The position numbers and the translations under genes were made by a program. Below are positions 1-7,954 of a stretch of 32,818 nt of DNA, piece by piece. The DNA comes from Clostridiales bacterium (GTDB lineage Bacteria > Bacillota > Clostridia > Lachnospirales > Lachnospiraceae): contig JAJQFQ010000133.1 in the NCBI GenBank assembly GCA_021201035.1, positions 1 through 32,818 of the forward strand. Direction: 5' to 3'. The notes below the pieces were generated by a model. It did no database searches. It had not been told where the DNA came from and worked only from the letters and a program-made list of their open reading frames with translations. Position 1 is the stretch's first letter. Each line of letters opens with the position of its first letter.

Positions 1-93
1 TTCATAGTACAGTATTGTATGATCAAAGGTGACTACCTTTTGTCGCCCGAATCATGTTTATTTTTAAAAAAGAAAAAGGAGAGGAGAGCAGAT

Positions 94-2571
94 ATGGGAA
101 GAAAAGTCAGAGAATCAGGTCTTTCCGGCACATCCAGTGAACGGCCGGAGGCCTATGAGGCACCCCACGCGGCCCTGGCCCGCAGGGCCGCGGCAGAGGG
201 AATTGTGCTGCTTGAAAATAAAGAAGGAATCCTTCCCCTGAAAGAGGGGAGCAAAATTGCCATGTACGGTGCAGGTGCCACGAGGACAATCAAGGGAGGC
301 ACCGGCTCCGGGGATGTGAACGAGCGGTATCATGTGAGCATAGCGGAGGGAATCCGTAATGCCGGTTTTACCATCACGGACGAGGATTGGCTTGCCGAAT
401 ATGACAGAGAATATTCGAAAAAGAGAGAGGCCTGGAAGCAGGAGATTCTGGATAAGCTTGAATCCGGGTCTTCTGCAGGCCTGAGCTTTTTTGACGCTTA
501 TACTTCGGTGCCTTTTCGGATGCCGGTGGGACCTGAAGCTGCGAAAACCGATGCGGATACCGCGGTGTATGTGCTCAGCCGTGTGGCCGGGGAAGGCGCG
601 GACCGCATGGCCGCAGGGGGCGATTATTTTCTCAGTGAACAGGAGCATCAGATGCTGGCGGATATCTGTGCCCTTTACCCCAATGTGATTGTGATGGTGA
701 ACGCCGGCGGTGTGGTAGATCTTTCTTTTATGGATGAGATGGATTCCATAAAGGCCCTGCTGATTGTTTCCCAGCCGGGAATGGAAGGGGGAAATGCCGT
801 GGCGGATGTGCTTTCAGGAAGGGTCTCCCCCTGTGGAAGACTGACGGATACCTGGGCGCTTCGCTATGAGGACTACCCCAATTCTTCGTCTTATTCTCAC
901 AATAACGGGAATGTGGAAAAGGAATACTATGAGGAGGACATATATGTGGGTTACCGCTATTTTGACTCCTTTGGGCTGCCAGTGCGCTATGGCTTCGGAG
1001 AAGGACTTTCCTATACTGCTTTTTCTGTTGAAATGGAAGAGCCTTTGATTCAGGCAGACGGCAGGGTGGCAGTAAACCTGCGGGTAAAAAATACCGGCAC
1101 CTGCTCCGGACGGGAGGCCGTGCAGATTTATGCCGCCCTGCCGGAAGGAAATCTGGAAAAAGAAGCTCGCAGACTGTGTGCCTTTGGCAAGACCTCCCTT
1201 CTTGGCCCCGGAGATTCCCAGAGCCTTTCCCTGCATTTTGCCCCCATGGACCTGGCCTCCTATGACGCTGCCCGGGCCGCATGGGTGCTGGAGGCGGGCC
1301 GTTATGTGCTTTTTGCGGGGGAATCGCTGAAAGACTCCACAGCTTTTGGCGTTTTGCTGCTGGAGGAGGAAAAGCTTCTGGAAAAAACGGAAAATATCTG
1401 CCCGCTGCAAGAGCCTCTGCGCCGTCTTACTCGTCCGGCTTCCGGAAACCGGTGGGAAACAGCTTCGGATCTTTTCGAAGTTATCTGGGATCTTTCCGGG
1501 ATCCCGGAAAGAATCGTCAGTTCTTCCGGAAAAAACCAGGAGAGGGATGAGTCCAAAAGGATGGCAGATGAGCTTCCGGTTGAAAAGCTGATTTGCCTGG
1601 CCACCGGCGATCCGGTCAAGGGACAGGGCAGCAATCTTGGCTCCGCGGGCATTTCTGTGCCTGGCTCCGCGGGGGAGACATCCAGCTGTGCGCTGGAGGA
1701 GGGAATCGCCAATATTATACTGGCGGACGGACCGGCCGGACTTCGCCTGAATGATACCTACTATGTGCTGGACGGACAGGTCCTTTCTCTTCCCATGGAG
1801 GCTTCCCTGGAGCATGGCTTTTTCTTTGACGGCTCCGGACAGAAGGGTGAGAAATATCATCAGTACTGCACGGCTCTGCCGGTGGGGACCATGCTTGCGC
1901 AGACCTTGGATCCGGAGCTTCTGGAAACCGTGGGGGAGAGTATTGGGGAAGAGATGCGGCATTTTGGCATAACTCTGTGGCTGGCTCCGGGAATGAACAT
2001 TCATCGGAATCCCCTGTGCGGGCGGAATTTTGAGTATTATTCGGAAGATCCTCTGGTCAGCGGAAAAATGGCCGCGGCCATAACCTGCGGCGTACAGCGT
2101 GTTCCGGGCTGCGGAACCACGATCAAGCATTTTGCCTGCAACAATCAGGAGGATAACCGGATGCACTCCGACAGCATTGTCTCTGAACAGGCGCTGCGGG
2201 AGATTTACCTGCGTGGATTCGGCATTGCCATCCGGGAAGCGCGGCCTTTTTCCATTATGACCAGTTATAACCTGGTCAACGGGGTTCACAGCGCCAATAA
2301 TTATGATCTGTGCACTACAGTGGCGCGGGAGGAATTCGGCTTTGACGGGGTGATCATGACGGACTGGACCACCACCGAGCAGGGACCGGACTGTACGGCC
2401 GCAGGATGTATGCGCGCGGGCAACGATCTGGTAATGCCGGGACAGCTTTCCGATCAGGAGAATATCCGGGAAGCCCTTGGGGACGGATCGCTGGAGGAAG
2501 AAACCCTTCGGGGCTGTATTGCGAACCTGATTCGGGTTATTCTGCGCTCTGACCGTTATGAAAGCCATTAA
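94..2571 (+). CDS. Glycoside hydrolase family 3 beta-glucosidase, permuted domain order (GH3-C, Fn3-like, then GH3 N-terminal catalytic domain)
   Basis: ORF 19..2571; likely start ATG at 94 after AAAGGAGAGGAG. GH3 motifs KHFACNNQEDNR and GFDGVIMTDW lie near the C-terminus, while GSKIAMYGAGATRTIKGGTGSGDVN (GH3-C) lies near the N-terminus. Confidence 0.92.
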   Translation: MGRKVRESGLSGTSSERPEAYEAPHAALARRAAAEGIVLLENKEGILPLKEGSKIAMYGAGATRTIKGGTGSGDVNERYHVSIAEGIRNAGFTITDEDWLAEYDREYSKKREAWKQEILDKLESGSSAGLSFFDAYTSVPFRMPVGPEAAKTDADTAVYVLSRVAGEGADRMAAGGDYFLSEQEHQMLADICALYPNVIVMVNAGGVVDLSFMDEMDSIKALLIVSQPGMEGGNAVADVLSGRVSPCGRLTDTWALRYEDYPNSSSYSHNNGNVEKEYYEEDIYVGYRYFDSFGLPVRYGFGEGLSYTAFSVEMEEPLIQADGRVAVNLRVKNTGTCSGREAVQIYAALPEGNLEKEARRLCAFGKTSLLGPGDSQSLSLHFAPMDLASYDAARAAWVLEAGRYVLFAGESLKDSTAFGVLLLEEEKLLEKTENICPLQEPLRRLTRPASGNRWETASDLFEVIWDLSGIPERIVSSSGKNQERDESKRMADELPVEKLICLATGDPVKGQGSNLGSAGISVPGSAGETSSCALEEGIANIILADGPAGLRLNDTYYVLDGQVLSLPMEASLEHGFFFDGSGQKGEKYHQYCTALPVGTMLAQTLDPELLETVGESIGEEMRHFGITLWLAPGMNIHRNPLCGRNFEYYSEDPLVSGKMAAAITCGVQRVPGCGTTIKHFACNNQEDNRMHSDSIVSEQALREIYLRGFGIAIREARPFSIMTSYNLVNGVHSANNYDLCTTVAREEFGFDGVIMTDWTTTEQGPDCTAAGCMRAGNDLVMPGQLSDQENIREALGDGSLEEETLRGCIANLIRVILRSDRYESH

Positions 2572-2648
2572 GAAACATTTTTCGCGTCCGGGCGATTGCA
2601 TCTCACGGGAAAGGACAGCCGGTCAGAGATAACATGGGAGGTGAGCCG

Positions 2649-3861
2649 ATGGGAGTTTATCTGAATCCGAATAACATGGATTTTCAGATGGCACTGAATT
2701 CCAGAATTTATGTTGATAAAACAGGGTTGATTGCGTATACAAACGGCCAGGTGATGACAGAACAGAGGTTTATCAGTGTGAGCCGTCCAAGACGTTTTGG
2801 AAAAACAATGGCCGCGAATATGCTGACCGCATATTACAGTCGTGGATGTAATTCGGCGGAGCAGTTTGCCGGACTGAGAATAGCGAAAGATCCGAATTTT
2901 GAAAAATATCTGAATCGATATAATGTGATTCGGCTGAATATGCAGGACTTTCTGGGCCGATCAAAGGACATGGGTGATATGATTTGGCGAATCCAGAGGG
3001 AAGTTCTGTTTGATCTGACTTCTGAATTTACGGATGTCAGGTATTTTGATGACTCGGATCTGATGCGGTCATTGCAGGACATTTATGCGAAATCTGCTGA
3101 AGGATCAGAGCTATGTAGGTCTTGCCTATATGACCGGAATTCTTCCAATAAAAAAATACGGACAGCATTCGGCTCAGAATATGTTTTATGAGTATTCGAT
3201 GATGGACGCTGCGCCGATTCAGGAATTTACCGGATTTACCGGGGCGGAGGTGGATGTACTCTGCAGGCAGTATCAGGTATCCCGTGAGGATATGAGAAAA
3301 TGGTATGATGGGTATATGGTTAACGGGCTGTCTGTCTATAATCCCAAATCTGTGGTAGAGTCTGTACTCAGAGGGAACTTCAGCAATTACTGGACAAAGA
3401 CGGAGACCTATGAGGCCTTAAGGATCTATATTCAAATGGATTTTGACGGGCTTCGGGGACGGATAGAACGGCTGATCGCGGGTGAAAGCGTTTCCCTGAA
3501 TCCCAATAAATACCAGAATGATATGACTACCTTTGAGAGTGCAGATGATGTGCTTACGCTTCTGGTTCATCTTGGCTATCTGACCGGCGATATGGAAGCC
3601 GGAACCTGTTCAATTCCCAACCGGGAGGTGCAGCAGGAGTTTATTAACTGTATTGAGGATGGTGGATGGGAAAATGTGATGGATGCGGTGCGAAGTTCGG
3701 AGGAACTGCTTCGAATGACTTTTTCCGGAGAAGAAGAAGCGGTCGCGGCGCATATTGCGAAGGTCCACGAGGAAAATGCCTCGATTCCGCTGGTAGGTGT
3801 AAACTATGACAGGAGCAGCAAAAAACATACCTGCAGAATAGAACGTGTGACCGGTCGTTAG
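2649..3861 (+). pseudogene. AAA-ATPase-like / PD-(D/E)XK nuclease superfamily protein, disrupted by internal deletion and frameshift
   Basis: N-terminal ORF 2634..3191 (IYVDKTGLI..SRPRRFGKTM) and C-terminal ORF 3085..3861 (LLKDQSYVGLAYMTGILPIKKYG..KWYDGY..NPKSV) lie in different frames. The expected IIDEWD Walker B segment is missing between them. Confidence 0.82.
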
Positions 3862-3867
3862 GGTGAG

Positions 3868-3902
3868 GCGGAGGATTTTTATTTTTTCAGATAATCCTCC
3901 GC
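3868..3902. terminator. Rho-independent terminator, possibly bidirectional, between convergent genes
   Basis: GCGGAGGATT ... AATCCTCCGC followed by TTTTT. Confidence 0.75.
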
Positions 3903-3937
3903 TTTTTACTGTGCCGGATGAAAGTCCGGCCGGGCTT

Positions 3938-4667
3938 TCAGGTGACGATTACTGTGCTGTAGCCTTCATCCCGCAGGCGCTGTTCCATGCTTATGGCGTT
4001 GCCGAGCTGCAGATACGCACCCACCTGTACCTTGTACAGGCCGTTTTCAAAGAGGAGGAAGGCCGGATATCCCCTGTCATCCAGCTGGTACAGCATTCGG
4101 TCCGCGTTTTCACGGCTCCGGAAGGCGCCGGTCTGCACGCGGTAATATACAGGAGCTTCCACCGTTTCCTCATTCAGAGTTCCAAGAATCGCTTCTGCGA
4201 TGGCTGTGGCGATCGCCTCAAATTTCTCATCAAAAAGCCGGTTGTCTCCATCGGAATTCAAAAATCCTGTCTCAATGAGAAGTGCGGGCATTTTCGTTCT
4301 GCGCAGGACGGTCAGATCCGCCCGTGCCTTCACTCCGATTTCCCGGAATCCCAGGGCGCCCAGAGCTCCCACGATGTTTTCCGCCATTTCATATTTTATC
4401 CCGGTTTTGTCGTAGACGAGCACCTCCACACCCTCATACTGATTTTCAGAGGGACTTGAATTTCTGTGGAAGGATATAAAATAATCGCCTCCTGCTTCAT
4501 TGGCAATGGAGGCCTTCTCAGAGGGCATCTGATAGACATCGGCCGTACGTGTATAGACAACCTCTGTCCCACTGTCGCTGAGAATTTTTCCAACAGCCAG
4601 CGTCAGCGCCAGGTTATCGTCCTTTTCCTGTCTCCCCCGGGAAACTGCGCCGGGGTCGGCGCCGCCA
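3938..4667 (-). pseudogene. 3' part of interrupted N-acetylmuramoyl-L-alanine amidase (Amidase_3 + SPOR domain)
   Basis: HGGADPGAVSRGRQEKDDNLAL..YTRTADVY..FISFHRNSS..LLIETGFLNSDGDN then SPOR-like YYRVQTGAFRSRENADRM. The ORF extension to 4762 is element sequence with no amidase similarity. Confidence 0.9.
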
Positions 4668-4754
4668 TGGGGCGGTAGTAAGTTGCGGTAATTTGTACCG
4701 ATGTGGTACATTTGATTTTTCTTAAATGTGCTTCGTAGAAAATTGAAATCTGCT

Positions 4755-4783
4755 GTTGACAAATTTCAAAAGAAGTGCTATGG
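4755..4783 (+). promoter_or_regulatory. Possible sigma-A promoter inside the element
   Basis: TTGACA - 17 nt - TATGGT. Confidence 0.35.
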
Positions 4784-4810
4784 TCTTTATCAAAGAGGAG
4801 CAGTTTTTTG

Positions 4811-4845
4811 CCACTTGTCTACAATGTTTTGTAGTCCTTGAGTGG
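4811..4845 (+). terminator. Hairpin followed by a T-rich stretch, possible terminator
   Basis: CCACT..CTACAA-TGTT-TTGTAG..AGTGG, then TTCTTTTTTTATG. Confidence 0.35.
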
Positions 4846-4910
4846 GTTACTTGCTTCTTTTTTTATGTCCAAAAGATCATATAAAAATAATTTCCCATAG
4901 GAAGTCCTGT

Positions 4911-5342
4911 TCACAAGCAAACGGGCCGAATAAAAATTATAAATCTCCGTTTTTGTTCATCAGCATAAACAGGCAAAGCAAAACGTGTTTTATAATAATA
5001 CCATCCCTTTTTCGCCACAGAAGAATGCTTGTCCTTCCGATTCTCATGAAAGTCCTTTTCCGTAGCAATTTCCAACATCTTAGGTATAGCCTGCGCAGCA
5101 TTCGCCTTCACCTTGGCATTTGTTCCTTTCAATCGTTTCGTATATTTGGAGCCCGTATATTCATCAGGAAATTTTTGCCCAATATAAACAATGTCTCCTG
5201 TCTCAGCGATTGTCACAATTTCGCCCATATATCTCTTTAAATAGTTTTCTACCGCAGACCAGTCAATATTTTGCCTGTTCTTAAAAATAATCTCCGGTAT
5301 TACTACGATCTTATGACCCTTTTCATCCGTTACAATCTTCAT
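4911..5342 (-). CDS. Conserved hypothetical protein of clostridial mobile elements (possible PBECR/RelE-like fold)
   Basis: 143-aa ORF directly downstream of the recombinase: MKIVTDEKGHKIVVIPEIIFKNRQNIDW..DIVYIGQKFPDEYTGSKYT..KANAAQAIPKMLEIAT. The family is recalled from memory only. Confidence 0.6.
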   Translation of the reverse strand: MKIVTDEKGHKIVVIPEIIFKNRQNIDWSAVENYLKRYMGEIVTIAETGDIVYIGQKFPDEYTGSKYTKRLKGTNAKVKANAAQAIPKMLEIATEKDFHENRKDKHSSVAKKGWYYYKTRFALPVYADEQKRRFIIFIRPVCL

Positions 5343-5375
5343 ATTCTTTTATTCACCTTCTTTCTGTCCATGACT

Positions 5376-6983
5376 TTAATTTTCATAGGTATCCGGGAAT
5401 AAATGCGCCAGCTCGTCTGAAAAGTTGTAAGTGATTTTTATTCTGTGATCCTCATAAACCCGAATCTCATGGATCATCTCCACTACCATATCCCGATCCA
5501 GCTTTTCTACATTCCGGAATGTGAGCAGTCGTTTCACCCACGGACTTTCCAGAACATCTCCGGCAGTTCTCTTTTCTGACTGGCGTTCCAGATCTTCCAT
5601 CTGCTTTGTAAGCATTTCTTCTTTTTTTACATAATCCTGTCTGTAAGTGACAAACTCGTCTTTGGAAATCAGACCTTCCCGATAATCCTCGTAAACCGCT
5701 TTTTTAAGGTTTCTCAGCTTCTCCAGCTCTGCGGACAAACGGTTCCTTTCGTTTCCGGTTTGACGTTTTGCAAAAGCCTCCTGCGCCTGATTCTGTTCGA
5801 GCAGTTCCTGAAGATTCTCCACACTATCTATGATTGTGTTCAGGTCGTTTCGTATCACATCCTCGAGAACCGAATACGGAATGGCATGTGCGCTGCAATA
5901 CTGTCTGCCGGAGCGGACATAAGTTCCGCAATAGTAGTTGATATTCCCGGCGCCATGTCCAGGTGATCCGATTTTCTTTACCAGCGCCCTGCCGCAGTCC
6001 CCGCATTTCAGGAATCCGGCAAACACAGACATATTAGAGTTCAGGTCAAGCTCGCGTGTCCGGCGTTTCAATAATTCCTGTGTCTTCTGCCAGGTTTCCG
6101 GATCAATGATGGCCTCGTGTGTATGCTCCACAATAATCCAGTCCTCTTTGTCCACGCTGCGCTGCCTGCCTTTCATCCGCTGGGTTTTCCTGCCCTGCAC
6201 CATATTTCCGGCATACATCTCATTTTTCAGGATGCGGTTCACCGTGGAATACGTCCAGTAAGAAGTGCTTTCCAGCTTCCGGCTGTTCCGATAATTTTCG
6301 CCATTCAGCCGCTTATATTCGGACGGACACACAATCCCATCTTCATTCAACGCTTTCGCAATGCTGTTTTTCCCATATCCGCTGACATACATTTTGAAAA
6401 TCCGGCGCACCACATTCGCGGCGTAATCGTCAATCACCAGCTTATTTTGGTCAATGGGAGATTTCCGATAGCCATAGGATGCAAACGCCCCGATAAACTC
6501 CCCAGCCTTTTGCTTGGTTTTCATGGACGCGTGGACTTTCTTTGAAATGTCCCTTGCGTACTGCTCGTTGAAAATATTTTTGATCGGCAGCAGGATATCA
6601 TAAGCCTGTTTCATACTGTCAATATTATCTGTGATAGCGATAAACCGCACATCGTTATCCGGAAAATAACGTTCCAGATATCTGCCGGTCTCAATATAAT
6701 CCCTCCCGAAGCGGGACAAATCTTTGACAACGACACAGTTTACTTTTCCATCCTCGATGTCATCCATCATTCTCATGAAAGATGGCCTTTGAAAGCTAAG
6801 ACCCGTAAAGCCGTCGTCCACATAAGTATCATAGACGACAAATTCGGTCCGTCCTTTCAGATAATCCGCGATCAGTTTCCTCTGGTTTCCGATGCTGTCA
6901 CTTTCTGCCTTATCACCATCCTCTCTGGATAACCTGATATATTCAGCTACGTTGAAAAGAGTTTGTTTCTTCATGTTGCTCAC
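5376..6983 (-). CDS. Large serine recombinase (resolvase + recombinase + zinc-ribbon + coiled-coil)
   Basis: YIRLSREDGDKAESDSIGNQRKLI, VVKDLSRFGRDYIETG, zinc-ribbon CGDCGRALVKK..YYCGTYVRSGRQYCSAH, then a coiled-coil tail. Confidence 0.95.
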   Translation of the reverse strand: MSNMKKQTLFNVAEYIRLSREDGDKAESDSIGNQRKLIADYLKGRTEFVVYDTYVDDGFTGLSFQRPSFMRMMDDIEDGKVNCVVVKDLSRFGRDYIETGRYLERYFPDNDVRFIAITDNIDSMKQAYDILLPIKNIFNEQYARDISKKVHASMKTKQKAGEFIGAFASYGYRKSPIDQNKLVIDDYAANVVRRIFKMYVSGYGKNSIAKALNEDGIVCPSEYKRLNGENYRNSRKLESTSYWTYSTVNRILKNEMYAGNMVQGRKTQRMKGRQRSVDKEDWIIVEHTHEAIIDPETWQKTQELLKRRTRELDLNSNMSVFAGFLKCGDCGRALVKKIGSPGHGAGNINYYCGTYVRSGRQYCSAHAIPYSVLEDVIRNDLNTIIDSVENLQELLEQNQAQEAFAKRQTGNERNRLSAELEKLRNLKKAVYEDYREGLISKDEFVTYRQDYVKKEEMLTKQMEDLERQSEKRTAGDVLESPWVKRLLTFRNVEKLDRDMVVEMIHEIRVYEDHRIKITYNFSDELAHLFPDTYEN

Positions 6984-7204
6984 CTGCGGGCCGCTGTCCC
7001 TGTGGCTATTGTACCGCAGGAAGCGACATTTTCCAATTCATTTTTACAAGTTTCATCCGGTTTTTGCAGATGCGTCCGGATCAGACGGCGGAGCATTTCC
7101 TCCGACGTGCAGCGGGAGAGAAATTCTCTTTCAATCACATATGAAGTTGATTCAGATTTCTTTTCTCTCACCTTGTATCTCCCGTTTTGCCATCTGTAAA
7201 ACAT
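6980..7204 (-). CDS. Small hypothetical protein upstream of and overlapping the recombinase start
   Basis: 74-aa ORF MFYRWQNGRYKVREKKSESTSYVIEREFLSRCTSEEMLRRLI.., 4-nt overlap with the recombinase gene on the same strand. Confidence 0.5.
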   Translation of the reverse strand: MFYRWQNGRYKVREKKSESTSYVIEREFLSRCTSEEMLRRLIRTHLQKPDETCKNELENVASCGTIATGTAARR

Positions 7205-7361
7205 ATGGGGCAGGGCTTATCCCATATACGTTCTTATTTGTTCTTGTTCCCGATCAATACTGCTTTCGAAATCCGCATCCCCAAAAAAGGATATTTCTAT
7301 CGTTTTTCCTTTGAGAGCGGTAAAAAAGTGCTTGATTTAAAAGGGTTTCAAAGGTTCTAAA

Positions 7362-7422
7362 CAAGATTCCCGCGGGGCAAAATGGAGCGTGGAGCGAAAT
7401 TTGGCACCGTGGTAGAATCTTG
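7362..7422. repeat. 61-bp imperfect palindrome in the element's non-coding region
   Basis: CAAGATTC ... GAATCTTG outer 8-bp arms, with inner CCGCGGGGCAAA / TTTGGCACCGTGG pairing. Confidence 0.55.
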
Positions 7423-7633
7423 CTCTTTTGTGATTGTCCTCTACCCTTAAGCCGAAAAATCAGGGCAATGGCTACCCCGGACTGATACATTTTTTGCGGC
7501 CTTTGCTATCCAACGCGGCGCGTCTTCTGAAAATGGGCGTAAAAAACCGCAGAACTTTTTGCAAAAAATCACTGCGGTTCGTTATGGGAATATATTCAAT
7601 TTTTTTCTTGGATGATGAAGGTGTGCAAAAGAA

Positions 7634-7656
7634 AAGCGCCCGTTAATTGGACGCTT
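7634..7656 (-). terminator. Rho-independent terminator for the truncated 5' amidase transcript
   Basis: Minus strand AAGCGTCC AATTAAC GGGCGCTT then TTCTTTTGC. Confidence 0.55.
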
Positions 7657-7767
7657 ATATATTCAGTAAGCACTGCTAAGGTTACCTTAACGCTCATCAT
7701 CAGGGCAGTCGTTTTTAAGGGACAGCGGCTGCCTTTCTTCTATTCCCCGCAACTGACTTCCGCCGTG

Positions 7768-7920
7768 CCCAGCATCAATCACAATTACTGTCGGCATCGT
7801 TTCCGCTTTCATACTCATCACATACTGCGCCGATTTCGGCGCCGCAAAAATCGCAGCAGCCATCACGACAACAGCCATCACTACTTCTATTTTTCTCTTC
7901 AAAAAACTCTCCCACATCAT
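7768..7920 (-). pseudogene. 5' part of the interrupted amidase (membrane anchor/signal plus first catalytic strand)
   Basis: MMWESFLKRKIEVVMAVVVMAAAIFAAPK..TMPTVIVIDAG. Past the junction the ORF reads SQLRGIEERQPLSLKNDCPDDER*, which is element sequence (ORF end 7687). Confidence 0.88.
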
Positions 7921-7954
7921 ATAATTATTATATGATATGAGAGAGTCGTTTTCT

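Larger units (their letters stand above)
4669..7766. mobile_element. Approximately 3.1 kb serine-recombinase element inserted in the amidase gene
   Basis: Removing 4669..7766 rejoins the two amidase parts in frame (…VIDAGHGGADPGAV…). The ends carry imperfect inverted repeats GGCGGTAGTAAGTTGCGG (4671-4688) and, on the minus strand, GGCGGAAGTCAGTTGCGG (7747-7764). The element encodes a large serine recombinase. Confidence 0.88.

Noticed and set aside
814-2601. 595-aa minus-strand ORF antisense to the GH3 gene
   Set aside because: Composition-driven shadow ORF; low-quality protein with no recognisable motif, fully overlapping a convincing GH3 CDS.
3863-4459. 198-aa plus-strand ORF
   Set aside because: Antisense to the amidase/SPOR sequence; begins in the terminator.
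7254-7490. 78-aa minus ORF upstream of the recombinase
   Set aside because: Overlaps the 61-bp palindrome and has no RBS or recognisable motif; treated as non-coding.
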